Source: Streptomyces sp. RPA4-2 (GTDB taxonomy: Bacteria; Actinomycetota; Actinomycetes; Streptomycetales; Streptomycetaceae). From it: 64,000 nt of DNA. How positions within the stretch are numbered: position 1 is the stretch's first letter; each line of letters begins with the position of its first letter. The notes beneath the pieces were generated by a model that made no database searches, had not been told where the DNA came from, and saw only the letters and a program-made list of their open reading frames with translations. Where the stretch lies: NCBI RefSeq assembly GCF_012273515.2, contig NZ_CP050975.2, forward strand, positions 6,696,001-6,760,000, read 5' to 3'. Shown here piece by piece: positions 25,126 through 34,075 of the stretch. A program made the position numbers and the translations under genes.

Positions 25126-25890
25126 ATGGCGTTCACCTGTGGCACCGGGAAACACCGTCGTCCGAGCCGCGTGAAGCGCACCACGTCGAACGCCGTCGGC
25201 GTCGCGGCGCTCACCACCACCGGTGTCATCGGAACCCTGGCCGCCCCGGCCCTCGCCGCGGACCGCTCCGTCGAGCAGACCGGGCTGACCCAGGCCGTCA
25301 CCATAGGCGACACGGTCGCCGCCCAGATCGACGCGCAGGCCGCCGCGCAGCAGCGTGCCGCCGACGAGGCCGCCGCCCGTCTGAAGGCCGAACAGGCCGC
25401 GCGCAAGCAGGCCGTCGAGGAGGCCAAGAAGGAGCGCGAGGCCGAGGAGCGCGCCGCCCGCGCCGCCGAGCGCAAGCGTCTCAACACCTTCGTCCCGCCG
25501 ATCCCCGGCTCGTACGTCTCCACCGGCTACAAGGCCGGGGGCAGCCTCTGGTCCTCCGGCAGCCACACCGGCGTCGACTTCCACGCCGCGTCCGGGACCC
25601 CGGTCCACGCGGTCGGCGCGGGCACGGTCGTCACGGCCGGCTGGGGCGGCGCCTACGGCAACCAGGTCGTCCTGCGGATGCACGACGGTACGTACACGAT
25701 GTACGGCCACCTGTCGTCCATCGGCGTCTCCCTCGGCCAGACCGTCACGCCGGGCGGCCGACTGGGCCTCTCCGGGGCCACCGGGAACACCACCGGACCC
25801 CACCTCCACTTCGAGGCCCGCACCACGGCGGAGTACGGCTCCGACATCGACCCGGTCGCCTACCTCCGCTCGCACGGCGTGAACGTCTGA
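25126..25890 (+). CDS. Secreted M23 (LytM) peptidase
   Basis: A 254-residue exported peptidoglycan endopeptidase. The signal peptide ends near LAAPALAADR. An Ala/Gln/Glu/Lys-rich coiled coil covers about 65-115 (AARLKAEQAARKQAVEEAKK). The LytM domain has the zinc ligands in SHTGVDFHA (HxxxD) and GPHLHFEA (HxH), with the GHLSSI motif. It cleaves stem-peptide cross-links outside the cell and would remodel the wall in growth, germination or osmotic change. Expression should follow the c-di-AMP riboswitch at 24945-25112. ATG 25126 is about 13 bases after the purine-rich end of that leader. Confidence 0.93.
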   Translation: MAFTCGTGKHRRPSRVKRTTSNAVGVAALTTTGVIGTLAAPALAADRSVEQTGLTQAVTIGDTVAAQIDAQAAAQQRAADEAAARLKAEQAARKQAVEEAKKEREAEERAARAAERKRLNTFVPPIPGSYVSTGYKAGGSLWSSGSHTGVDFHAASGTPVHAVGAGTVVTAGWGGAYGNQVVLRMHDGTYTMYGHLSSIGVSLGQTVTPGGRLGLSGATGNTTGPHLHFEARTTAEYGSDIDPVAYLRSHGVNV

Positions 25891-25909
25891 CGCCCGGCGT
25901 CCGCACTTC

Positions 25910-25941
25910 CGAAGCCCCGGCTCACCCGAGTCGGGGCTTCG
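25910..25941. terminator. Hairpin terminator after M23 gene
   Basis: Arms CGAAGCCCCG and CGGGGCTTCG, extended by partial pairing, enclose a short loop, with TCGTTT following on the + strand. Confidence 0.8.
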
Positions 25942-26078
25942 TCGTTTCGAACGGCTGTCTGTCCAAAAAATATCCATGGATTCCGGCCCGCCATCGGAAA
26001 TTCCGGCTCGCTGCAATAGAGTCGCCGAACGAGCGTCAATCGACCGCGTTTCGCGGGGATTAAGGCGGAGGTCCGGTC

Positions 26079-26774
26079 ATGCGCATTCCCGCGCACTCGG
26101 TATGCACGGCGATCCGCGACGACATCGTCGCGGGTGTCTACGAGCGCGGCGGCCGGCTCACCGAGGAACTGCTCGCGCGCCGCTACGGCGTCTCGCGGGT
26201 CCCGGTGCGCGAGGCCCTGCGCACCCTGGAGGCCGAGGGATTCGTCGTCACCCGGCGGCACGCGGGCGCGTGCGTGGCGGAGCCCACCGAGCAGGAGGCC
26301 GCGGACCTGCTGGAGATGCGCATGCTCCTGGAGCCGCTGGGGGCGTCCCGGGCCGCCCAGCGGCGCACCGAAGCCCACCTCAAGGTGCTGCGAGGCCTGG
26401 TCAGGCTGGGTCAGGAGCGCTCCAGGAGGGGGAACAGCGAGGATCTGCGCTCCCTGGGCGGCTGGTTCCACGAGACGCTCGCCCAGGCCTCCGGGAGTCC
26501 TGCGCTGACGTCCACGCTGGCCCAGCTGCGGCACAAGATCGCGTGGATGTACGCGGTCGAGGCGCCCGCCGATCCGGCGGAGTCCTGGGCGGAGCACGGC
26601 GGCATCGTGGACGCGGTGGCGCGCGGTGACGGCGAGCGGGCCCGGGCCATCACGGCGCTGCACACCGAGCGCGCGACGGCCGCGCACCGGCTGAGGTTTC
26701 CCGGTGCGGGAGACCGCCCGGACCGTGTGAGGACTTCGCAACATCCCGTAAACATGACGGGCCTGCGTCATTAA
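26079..26774 (+). CDS. GntR-family (FadR/FCD-type) transcriptional regulator
   Basis: A 231-residue regulator. The N-terminal winged helix-turn-helix (about 5-70) shows RDDIVAGVYERGGRLTEELL and RYGVSRVPVREALRTLEAEG, typical of the family. The C-terminal all-helical FCD effector domain has EMRMLLEPLGASRAA and metal-site histidines in FHETLAQASGS and EHGGIVDAV, as in FadR-type sensors of small organic acids. ATG 26079 has GGCGGAGG seven bases upstream. It stands alone between terminators, convergent with ptsH. No target can be named from the sequence. Confidence 0.92.
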   Translation: MRIPAHSVCTAIRDDIVAGVYERGGRLTEELLARRYGVSRVPVREALRTLEAEGFVVTRRHAGACVAEPTEQEAADLLEMRMLLEPLGASRAAQRRTEAHLKVLRGLVRLGQERSRRGNSEDLRSLGGWFHETLAQASGSPALTSTLAQLRHKIAWMYAVEAPADPAESWAEHGGIVDAVARGDGERARAITALHTERATAAHRLRFPGAGDRPDRVRTSQHPVNMTGLRH

Positions 26775-26842
26775 CACGGGGGCCGTATACAAAGAGGGGT
26801 AATTCGCGGGAGATTATTTCTGCTGCCCGTAATTCGAAAAAG

Positions 26843-26879
26843 CGAAGGGCTCGCCCGATTTTTTCGGGCGAGCCCTTCG
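26843..26879. terminator. Bidirectional terminator between GntR gene and ptsH
   Basis: A perfect 15-bp stem (26843-26857 with 26865-26879, arm CGAAGGGCTCGCCCG) surrounds a 7-base A/T loop. It lies between converging genes. Confidence 0.9.
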
Positions 26880-26956
26880 ATATGTCAACGGGGCGATGTT
26901 CTTCGGTGCGGAAAACCTCGCCGCCGTCAATGGGGGAGCCCCGTGAGGGGGGCGCC

Positions 26957-27238
26957 TCAGACGGTCTCGGGAAGCTCCTCGAGGCCTTCCGCGACCAGCT
27001 TGGCCAGCCGGTCGAGGGCGGCGTCCGCGCCCTCGGCCTCCGAGGCGAGGACGATCTCCTCGCCGCCCTGGGCGCCCAGGCCGAGCACCGCCAGCATGGA
27101 GGCCGCGTTGACGGGGTTGCCGTCCGCCTTGGCGATCGTCACGGGGATGCCGGAGGCCGTGGCCGCCCGGACGAAGATGGAGGCGGGACGGGCGTGGAGG
27201 CCCTCGGCCCAGCCGACGTTGACGCGGCGCTCAGCCAT
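26957..27238 (-). CDS. ptsH: Phosphocarrier protein HPr
   Basis: A 93-residue HPr of the phosphoenolpyruvate:sugar phosphotransferase system. The phosphorylation site is His15 in GLHARPAS. The regulatory-serine region reads NAASMLAVLGLGA with Ser47, so the HPr-kinase position is occupied. It passes phosphate from enzyme I to sugar-specific EII proteins, such as those for N-acetylglucosamine in Streptomyces. No ptsI or crr lies nearby, as usual in the genus. GAAGGG lies nine bases before ATG 27238, and a DasR-type site is at 27264-27279. Confidence 0.95.
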   Translation of the reverse strand: MAERRVNVGWAEGLHARPASIFVRAATASGIPVTIAKADGNPVNAASMLAVLGLGAQGGEEIVLASEAEGADAALDRLAKLVAEGLEELPETV

Positions 27239-27263
27239 GTGATGCTGCCCTTCAGGGGTTCAG

Positions 27264-27279
27264 GGTTGTCTAGACCAGT
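27264..27279 (-). promoter_or_regulatory. DasR-responsive element (dre-like) upstream of ptsH
   Basis: GGTTGTCTAGACCAGT matches the dre form ACTGGTCTAGACCAGT at 13 of 16 positions by eye, with an intact right half and core TCTAGA. It is 26 bp before the ptsH start. DasR is known to control PTS genes through such sites and to release them on glucosamine-6-phosphate. Confidence 0.7.
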
Positions 27280-27416
27280 GTTCCATAGAGTGAAGCGCGC
27301 CCGAAGCGGGTGTCGTACCCGCCCCGGACCCGGCTTCGGACCCCGGCCTGGATCCGAATCCGCTGCCCCTAGCCTGCCTCGCGCCGCTGACGGACGCGAG
27401 CCGTACTCTGGGCCCC

Positions 27417-30263
27417 ATGCAGACCTCGTCGGACCGGCACGAGTACCCCTCCCATTGGGAGGCCGACGTGGTGCTGCGTGACGGAGGCACGGCCCGTGTC
27501 AGGCCCATCACCGTCGACGACGCCGAGCGCCTGGTCAGCTTCTACGAGCAGGTCTCGGACGAGTCGAAGTACTACCGCTTCTTCGCGCCGTACCCGCGCC
27601 TGTCCGCCAAGGACGTCCACCGCTTCACGCACCACGACTTCGTGGACAGGGTGGGGCTCGCGGCCACGATCGGCGGCGAGTTCATCGCCACCGTACGCTA
27701 TGACCGCATTGGTGCCGGTGGCCTGCCCGCCTCCGCGCCCGCCGACGAGGCCGAGGTCGCCTTCCTCGTCCAGGACGCCCACCAGGGCCGCGGCGTCGCC
27801 TCGGCCCTCCTCGAACACATCGCCGCGGTGGCGAGGGAACGGGACATCCGCCGGTTCGCCGCCGAGGTGCTGCCCGCCAACACCAAGATGATCAAAGTGT
27901 TCACGGACGCCGGGTACCAGCAGAAGCGGCACTTCGAGGACGGCGTCGTACGCCTGGAGTTCGACCTCGAACCCACCGACCGCTCCCTCGCCGTGCAGCG
28001 CGCGCGGGAGCAGCGCGCCGAGGCCCGCTCCGTGCAGCGGCTGCTCGCGCCCGGCTCGGTCGCCGTCATCGGCGCGGGACGTACGGCCGGCGGGGTGGGC
28101 CGCAGCGTCCTCGCCAATCTCCGCGAGGCCGGCTTCACGGGCCGGCTGTACGCGGTGAACAAGTCCCTCGAGGAGAAGGAGCTCGACGGGGTTCCCGCGC
28201 ACCGCTCCGTCCGCGACATCGGCGAGCACGTCGACCTCGCGGTCGTCGCCGTGCCCGCGCCGTACGTCCCCGAGGTCGTCGCGGAGTGCGGCGAGCACGG
28301 GGTGCAGGGCCTCGTCGTCGTCTCCGCCGGGTACGCGGAGAGCGGCCCCGGCGGTCGCGAGCGCCAGCGCGAACTCGTCCGCCAGGCCCGTACGTACGGC
28401 ATGCGGATCATCGGCCCCAACACCTTCGGGATCATCAACACCTCTCCCGACGTGCGCCTGAACGCCTCCCTGGCGCCGGAGATGCCACGCCCCGGAAGGA
28501 TCGGCCTGTTCGCCCAGTCCGGCGCGATCGGCATCGCCCTGCTGTCCCGGCTGCACCGGCGCGGCGGCGGCGTCACGGGCGTCACCGGCGTGTCCACGTT
28601 CGTCTCCACCGGGAACCGCGCGGACGTGTCCGGCAACGACGTCCTCCAGTACTGGTACGACGACCCGGACACCGACGTCGCCCTCATGTACCTCGAATCC
28701 ATCGGCAACCCGCGCAAGTTCACCCGGCTGGCACGGCGGACGGCGGCGGCGAAGCCGCTGGTCGTGGTGCAGGGTGCCCGGCACGCCGCCGCTCCCCAGG
28801 GGCACGCGGTACGGGCCACCCGGCTGCCGCACGCCACCGTCTCCGCGCTGCTGGCACAGGCCGGGGTGATCCGGGTCGACACGATCACCGAGCTGGTCGA
28901 CGCGGGCCTTCTGCTGGCACGCCAGCCGCTCCCTCCCGGCCCCCGGGTGGCGATCCTCGGCAACTCCGAGTCGCTGGGACTGCTGACCTTCGACGCGTGC
29001 CTCGCGGAGGGGTTGCGGCCGCTGCCGCCGCTCGACCTGACCACGGCGGCCTCGGCGGAGGACTTCCACCGGGCGCTGGAGCGGGCACTGGCCGACGACA
29101 GGTGCGACGCCGTCGTGGTCACGGCCATCCCCGCGGTGGGGGAGACCTCCGTGCGGGACGCGGCCCTGGCCGAGGCGCTGCGCTCGGCCTCGGCCTCGTC
29201 CCCGGCGAAGCCGGTACTGGTGGCGCACGTCGAGCTCGGCGGGCTCGCGGAGGCGCTGTCCGCCGCCGCCAGTACGGCCCCGCAGACCGGTCCCGGGCCC
29301 GCCGGCACCACGGACGCCGCCCGGCCAGGCGAGCACTCCGCCCCTGTCGGGCGGCAGGACCCGCGGCGGCCGTCCGCCGGAACCGGAGCCCCCGACGAGA
29401 CGCGCCTCATCCCCGCCTACCCCGCCGCCGAGCGCGCCGTCCGCGCGCTCGCCGAAGCCGTGAAGTACGCCCAGTGGCGACGCGAGGCGGCCGAGCCCGG
29501 CAAGGTGCCCGAGTACGAGGACATCGACGAGAAGGGCGCCGCCGAGCAGATCGACGCGCTGCTGTCCCGGGGCACCGGGCTGACACTGGGGGCCGAGGAC
29601 ACCTGCGCGCTGCTCGCGCGGTACGGCGTCGACGTACGCCGCGCGCTGCCCGCACCGACGCCCGGCGAGGCCGCCGCGGCCGCGCGCGCCCTGGGCTACC
29701 CCGTGGCCCTCAAGACCACCGCCCCGCACCTGCGGCACCGCGCCGACCTCGGCGGAGTACGCCTGGACCTGGCGAACGAGGAGCAACTGCACAGGGCGTA
29801 CGCGGAGTTGACCGAGCTCTTCGGAACGCCTGAGGAGCTGCGGCCGGTCGTGCAGGGCATGGCGCCGCGCGGGGTGGACACGGTCGTACGGGCCGTCATC
29901 GACCCCGCGGCCGGTGCGGTGCTCTCGTTCGGCCTGGCCGGAGCCGCCTCGGAACTGTTGGGGGACACCGCGCACCGGTTGATTCCGGTCACCGACCGGG
30001 ACGCGAGCTCGCTGGTCCGGTCGATCCGGACGGCGCCGCTCCTGTTCGGCTGGCGAGGCTCGGCACCGGTCGACACCGCGGCCCTCGAAGAGGTGATGCT
30101 GCGGGTGTCGCGCCTGGTGGACGATCATCCGGAGGTCGTCGGAGTCTCCCTGGAGCCCGTGGTCGTCGCCCCGCACGGCCTGAGCGTGCTCGGCGCCACC
30201 GTACGGCTGGCCCGCGCCCCCCTCCGCGGCGACCTCGGCCCCCGGACACTGCCCGTCGTCTGA
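27417..30263 (+). CDS. GNAT acetyltransferase fused to NDP-forming acyl-CoA synthetase-like domains (Pat-type)
   Basis: A 948-residue three-part protein. Residues about 20-185 are a GNAT domain (AEVAFLVQDAHQGRGVASAL is the acetyl-CoA site). About 205-500 are a CoA-binding plus succinyl-CoA-ligase-like unit (GSVAVIGAGRTAGGVGRSVL; FAQSGAIGIALLSRL). About 700-940 are an ATP-grasp domain (GYPVALKTTAPHLRHRADLG). The order is reversed compared with E. coli PatZ, where GNAT is last. Such proteins acetylate lysines, for instance inactivating acetyl-CoA synthetase. A Pro/Ala/Gly-rich linker at about 615-665 separates the halves. Whether the ligase half is catalytic is not clear from the sequence. ATG 27417 fits the family start and lies in a 178-bp gap divergent from ptsH. 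Confidence 0.88.
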   Translation: MQTSSDRHEYPSHWEADVVLRDGGTARVRPITVDDAERLVSFYEQVSDESKYYRFFAPYPRLSAKDVHRFTHHDFVDRVGLAATIGGEFIATVRYDRIGAGGLPASAPADEAEVAFLVQDAHQGRGVASALLEHIAAVARERDIRRFAAEVLPANTKMIKVFTDAGYQQKRHFEDGVVRLEFDLEPTDRSLAVQRAREQRAEARSVQRLLAPGSVAVIGAGRTAGGVGRSVLANLREAGFTGRLYAVNKSLEEKELDGVPAHRSVRDIGEHVDLAVVAVPAPYVPEVVAECGEHGVQGLVVVSAGYAESGPGGRERQRELVRQARTYGMRIIGPNTFGIINTSPDVRLNASLAPEMPRPGRIGLFAQSGAIGIALLSRLHRRGGGVTGVTGVSTFVSTGNRADVSGNDVLQYWYDDPDTDVALMYLESIGNPRKFTRLARRTAAAKPLVVVQGARHAAAPQGHAVRATRLPHATVSALLAQAGVIRVDTITELVDAGLLLARQPLPPGPRVAILGNSESLGLLTFDACLAEGLRPLPPLDLTTAASAEDFHRALERALADDRCDAVVVTAIPAVGETSVRDAALAEALRSASASSPAKPVLVAHVELGGLAEALSAAASTAPQTGPGPAGTTDAARPGEHSAPVGRQDPRRPSAGTGAPDETRLIPAYPAAERAVRALAEAVKYAQWRREAAEPGKVPEYEDIDEKGAAEQIDALLSRGTGLTLGAEDTCALLARYGVDVRRALPAPTPGEAAAAARALGYPVALKTTAPHLRHRADLGGVRLDLANEEQLHRAYAELTELFGTPEELRPVVQGMAPRGVDTVVRAVIDPAAGAVLSFGLAGAASELLGDTAHRLIPVTDRDASSLVRSIRTAPLLFGWRGSAPVDTAALEEVMLRVSRLVDDHPEVVGVSLEPVVVAPHGLSVLGATVRLARAPLRGDLGPRTLPVV

Positions 30264-30373
30264 GCGGCGGCCCCGCGCCGCACCGGTGCCGTCCCGCCTT
30301 CGTTCTGATCCGTCCACGACAGAGACCCACGAGCGGTGCCTCGCAGTCAGTGGGCCCCCGTAGGATGGACGTC

Positions 30374-30961
30374 ATGGCCAAGACCAGTACGACGACCCAG
30401 GGGCTGCGAGCGGCGATCGAGCGCAGCGGCTACTACCCGGCCCTCGTGGCCGAGGCGGTGGAGGCCGCGATCGGCGGCGAGGCCATCCGGTCGTACCTGG
30501 TCCACCAGGAGACGACGTTCGACGCCAACGAGGTGCGCCGGCACGTCACCGTGCTCGTCCTGACCGGCAACCGCTTCATCGTGAGCCACACCGACGAGCA
30601 GAACGCGGACACGACCTCGCCGACGCCCTACGCCACCACGTCGACGGAGTCCGTGAAGCTCGGCCGGATCTCGTCGGTCGTGGTCAGCCGTGTCGTCGCC
30701 AACCCCGAGTCGTACGCGCCGGGCACCCTGCCCCGTGAGGTCGTCCTGACCATCGGCTGGGGCGCGGTCGCGCGTATCGACCTGGAGCCCGCGGCCTGCG
30801 GCGACCCCAACTGCGAGGCGGACCACGGCTACACCGGCAATTCGACGGCCGACGACTTGAGCCTGCGCGTCAGCGAGGCAGGGGACGGCCCGGAGACGGT
30901 CCGCCAGGCCCTGGCCTTCGCGCAGTCCCTCTCCGAGGCGACCGCGGACCCCGCGCACTGA
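30374..30961 (+). CDS. DUF5998 family protein
   Basis: A 195-residue conserved actinobacterial protein of unknown function, with no signal peptide. It begins TQGLRAAIERSGYYPALVAE and has a beta-rich middle (HVTVLVLTGNRFIVSHTDE) and a cysteine-bearing region AACGDPNCEADHGY that could bind a metal (inference). AGGA eight bases upstream favours ATG 30374 over ATG 30365. The stop shares a base with the ATG of the next gene (TGATG), so it is cotranslated with the phosphodiesterase. Tight linkage to that enzyme is the only clue to function. Confidence 0.8.
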   Translation: MAKTSTTTQGLRAAIERSGYYPALVAEAVEAAIGGEAIRSYLVHQETTFDANEVRRHVTVLVLTGNRFIVSHTDEQNADTTSPTPYATTSTESVKLGRISSVVVSRVVANPESYAPGTLPREVVLTIGWGAVARIDLEPAACGDPNCEADHGYTGNSTADDLSLRVSEAGDGPETVRQALAFAQSLSEATADPAH

Positions 30962-32148
30962 TGGCCCTCTCCACCTGGGAACACCCGGAACCCCTGGCCA
31001 TCGGGTCCGCGCCCGTCCCCGAGTACGGCGCGGGATCGCTGGCGGATCTGCTGCCCACGCTCGCCGCGGGCATGTCGGTCCCCGGTATGACCGCCGCCAT
31101 ACCGGAGCTGACCGGCGCGGACCGCAACTGCGTCTTCCTGATCGACGGTCTCGGCTGGGAGCAACTGAAGGCGCATCCCGACGAGGCCCCCTTCATGGCG
31201 TCGCTCCTGGCGTCCTCCCGGGGCGGCACCGGACGGCCGATCACGGCCGGCTACCCGGCGACCACCGCGACCTCCCTCGCCTCCGTCGGCACGGGCCTGC
31301 CGCCCGGCGCGCACGGTCTGCCCGGGTACACCGTGCGCAACCCCGGGACCGGCGAGCTGATGAACCAGCTCCGCTGGACCCCGTGGACGCAGCCGCGCAC
31401 CTGGCAGCCGTACCCCACGGTCTTCGAGCTCGCGGACGCGGCCGGAGTGCACACCGCCCAGGTCTCGTCCCCCACCTTCCAGAACACCCCGCTCACCAAG
31501 GTCGCGCTGAGCGGCGGCACCTTCCACGGCCGGCTGACCGGCGAGGACCGTATGGACTTCGCGGCCGCGCAACTCGCCGCGGGCGACCGCTCCCTGGTCT
31601 ACACGTACTACGCCGAGGTGGACGGCAAGGGCCACCGCTTCGGCGTCGACTCGGACCCCTGGCGCGGCCAGCTGATGTATGTCGACCGGCTGGTCCAGCG
31701 CCTCGCCGAGCAGCTGCCGCCGCGCTCCGCGCTCTACGTCACCGCGGACCACGGCATGGTCGACATCCCGTTCGACGAGCAGCACCGCATCGACTTCGAC
31801 GAGGACTGGGAGCTGCGTGCCGGGGTCGCGCTGCTCGGTGGCGAGGGCCGGGCCCGGCATGTGTACGCGGTCCCGGGCGCCGAGGCGGACGTCCTGACCT
31901 GCTGGCGCGAGGTGCTCGGCGAGCAGTTCTGGGTGGCCTCGCGCGACGAGGCGATCGCGGCGGGCTGGTTCGGACCCCATGTCGACGAACGGGTGTACGC
32001 CCGTATCGGCGATGTCGTCGCGGCGGCCCGGGACGACGTCCTGATCATCGCGACCGAGCGGGAGCCGAAGGAGTCCGCGATGGTCGGCAACCACGGCTCG
32101 ATGACATCGGCGGAGCAGCACGTCCCGCTCCTGGAAGTACGTTCCTGA
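30961..32148 (+). CDS. Type I phosphodiesterase / nucleotide pyrophosphatase family protein
   Basis: A 395-residue alkaline-phosphatase-superfamily hydrolase. Metal and nucleophile positions are visible: Asp in CVFLIDGLGWEQL, Thr nucleophile in YPATTATSLAS, Asp/His in YYAEVDGKGHRFG, Asp-His in YVTADHGMVDIP and His in VGNHGSMT. There is no signal peptide, so it is cytoplasmic. Members hydrolyse phosphodiester or pyrophosphate bonds; the natural substrate is unknown. It overlaps the DUF5998 gene by one base and is followed 48 bp later by thymidine kinase, so the three may form an operon. Confidence 0.88.
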   Translation: MALSTWEHPEPLAIGSAPVPEYGAGSLADLLPTLAAGMSVPGMTAAIPELTGADRNCVFLIDGLGWEQLKAHPDEAPFMASLLASSRGGTGRPITAGYPATTATSLASVGTGLPPGAHGLPGYTVRNPGTGELMNQLRWTPWTQPRTWQPYPTVFELADAAGVHTAQVSSPTFQNTPLTKVALSGGTFHGRLTGEDRMDFAAAQLAAGDRSLVYTYYAEVDGKGHRFGVDSDPWRGQLMYVDRLVQRLAEQLPPRSALYVTADHGMVDIPFDEQHRIDFDEDWELRAGVALLGGEGRARHVYAVPGAEADVLTCWREVLGEQFWVASRDEAIAAGWFGPHVDERVYARIGDVVAAARDDVLIIATEREPKESAMVGNHGSMTSAEQHVPLLEVRS

Positions 32149-32196
32149 CCCCTCCCCGTCCGTCCTTCCTTCTCGCCGAAAGGTGCTCAACTCCCC

Positions 32197-32844
32197 ATGC
32201 CCGAGCTGGTGTTCTTCTCCGGAACGATGGACTGCGGGAAGTCGACGCTGGCTCTGCAGATCGAGCACAACCGTTCGGCCCGGGGCCTGCAGGGCATGAT
32301 CTTCACGCGCGACGACCGCGCGGGCGAGGGCAAGCTCTCCTCACGCCTGGGTCTGGTCACGGACGCGGTGGAGGTCGCCGACGACCAGGACCTGTACGCG
32401 TATCTCGTCGAGCACCTCTCGCAGGGCGGTCGCGCGGACTACGTGATCGCCGACGAGGCCCAGTTCCTGGCTCCCCTGCAGATCGACCAACTGGCACGGG
32501 TGGTCGATGAACTGGACATCGACGTCTTCGCGTTCGGTATCACCACCGACTTCCGCTCCAAGCTCTTCCCCGGCTCGCAGCGCCTGGTGGAGCTGGCCGA
32601 CCGGGTGGAGGTCCTCCAGGTCGAGGCCCTGTGCTGGTGCGGCGCGCGTGCCACCCACAACGCCCGCACGATAGGCGGCGAAATGGTCGTCGAGGGCGCC
32701 CAGGTGGTCGTCGGCGACGTCAACCAGGCGGAGAACGTGGGCTACGAGGTCCTGTGCCGTCGGCACCACCGCCGGCGGATGACGGCGGCGACCGCCCGCG
32801 CGGGTGCCCTCTCCCCGGACGTGCTCCCGATCGCCTCCGTCTGA
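32197..32844 (+). CDS. tdk: Thymidine kinase
   Basis: A 215-residue type II thymidine kinase that phosphorylates thymidine for salvage. Walker A is GTMDCGKST at residues 9-17, Walker B is in YVIADEAQFL, and the lasso region ITTDFRSKLFPGS is present. The zinc site is formed by CWCGARATHN and the CRRHH near residue 188. The C-terminus extends about 20 residues past the core. The start ATG 32197 follows a pyrimidine-rich leader (AGGTGCTCAACTCCCC) with AAAGG 15 bases upstream, a rather long spacing. No terminator is obvious after it. Confidence 0.95.
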   Translation: MPELVFFSGTMDCGKSTLALQIEHNRSARGLQGMIFTRDDRAGEGKLSSRLGLVTDAVEVADDQDLYAYLVEHLSQGGRADYVIADEAQFLAPLQIDQLARVVDELDIDVFAFGITTDFRSKLFPGSQRLVELADRVEVLQVEALCWCGARATHNARTIGGEMVVEGAQVVVGDVNQAENVGYEVLCRRHHRRRMTAATARAGALSPDVLPIASV

Positions 32845-32935
32845 CCGCGTCGGGACCGCCCCCGCCGGCCGTCCGCCGGAGCGGCAGCCCGACCGGCCGT
32901 CCGGCATCGACCGGCCGTCCGCTCCGGCGGCCCCG

Positions 32936-33751
32936 TCAGCGGTCGGTGTGGATGACCGAGAACACCGCGCCCTCCGGATCCGCCACCGTGGCCACGCGCC
33001 CGTAGGTCGAGTCGTGGGCGGCCCTGAGGATGTGCCCGCCGAGCTCGGTGACCTGGGCGGTGGCGGCGTCGACATCCGTGACCTCGAAGTACGTCAGCCA
33101 GTGCGGGCCGCGGTCGCGGGGCAGGCCGTGACCGACGCCGTGGATGCCCGCGACCGCGCGGCCGCCCGACTGGAGGGTCACGTAGTCGAAGTCGGCCGAG
33201 ACGACGGGCTCCAGTTCGTGCCCGAAGACCCCCTGGTAGAACTTGACGACGCTCTCGGTGTCGCGGGTCACCAGCTCGATCCAGGCAGGCGTGCCGTGCA
33301 CCCCGATGATCCCGGTGCCCAGATGCGCCGCCGCCTGCCAGATCCCGAAGACCGCGCCGGTCGGGTCCAGACCGATCGCCAGCCGCCCGGCGTCGCCCGC
33401 GTCGAGCGGACCCACACCCACGGTGCCGCCACAGTGCCGTACCGATTCGGCGGTCTGGTTCACGTCGTTCGAGGCGAAGTACGGCGTCCAGGCGATCGAC
33501 AGATGCTGGTCGGGCGGCATCTGCCCGATGCCCGCCACCTCGTGACCGTCCAGCAGGGCCCGCGCGGAGGGGCCGAGCTGCCGCGGGAGCTGCTGTGGGC
33601 CCGGCTCGAACTGCCAGCCGAACAGTTCTCCGTAGAACTCCTGGGTCGTGTCCATTGCGTGCACCATCAGGCTCACCCAGCAGGGAACGCCGGGCGCGTG
33701 CCGAGTGTGCGTTGTGCCGTTCAGGCCGGCCGGCCCCCGTGCCTCGGTCAT
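32936..33751 (-). CDS. VOC (glyoxalase/bleomycin-resistance) superfamily protein, two-domain
   Basis: A 271-residue protein of two tandem VOC modules, at about 20-140 (PCWVSLMVHAMDTTQEFYGE; AVFGIWQ) and 155-268 (AWIELVTRDTESVVKFYQGV; EGAVFSVI). Tandem VOC proteins of this type are common in Streptomyces; functions range from dioxygenases and lyases to antibiotic binding, and none can be assigned here. The start is ATG 33751 with GGAG nine bases upstream; a GTG at 33757 is less well spaced. It is convergent with tdk. Confidence 0.85.
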   Translation of the reverse strand: MTEARGPAGLNGTTHTRHAPGVPCWVSLMVHAMDTTQEFYGELFGWQFEPGPQQLPRQLGPSARALLDGHEVAGIGQMPPDQHLSIAWTPYFASNDVNQTAESVRHCGGTVGVGPLDAGDAGRLAIGLDPTGAVFGIWQAAAHLGTGIIGVHGTPAWIELVTRDTESVVKFYQGVFGHELEPVVSADFDYVTLQSGGRAVAGIHGVGHGLPRDRGPHWLTYFEVTDVDAATAQVTELGGHILRAAHDSTYGRVATVADPEGAVFSVIHTDR

Positions 33752-34075
33752 CGTCACTCTCTCCTCGGCCCCTCGCGGTGGCCGTTCACCTTCCGCCTAC
33801 CAACACGCGTACCGCAGCCGCGCGCGTGTACGCCCCGTGTCGATGCTCGCACTACCCGTCACCCTGCGCGCCCTGACCGCACCGTCATGTCGCGGTCCAC
33901 TGCCGGAGGATGCCCGATGTGCCATTTCCCGTCCGTTTCCGCACCATTGCCGCAGGGTGTCCATCGGCTGTACAGCACGTGCCCGATCCCGTACGCCTCG
34001 TGATCGGACCTGTCCGGCCGAGCAGAGTAGCCGGAGCTGGACGCCGGGGCCACCCCGTGCGCGAGGATGGTGGCC
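33752..34075. other. Divergent intergenic region (VOC protein / sulfurtransferase)
   Basis: A 324-bp gap. Short frames exist on the + strand (for example from about 33900) but none has a ribosome site and family-like sequence. It should hold the promoters of both flanking genes; nothing definite was seen. Confidence 0.4.

Noticed and set aside
27369..30317. 982-codon open frame on the - strand
   Set aside because: It is the antisense shadow of the GNAT/acyl-CoA-synthetase gene, which has clear domains on +.
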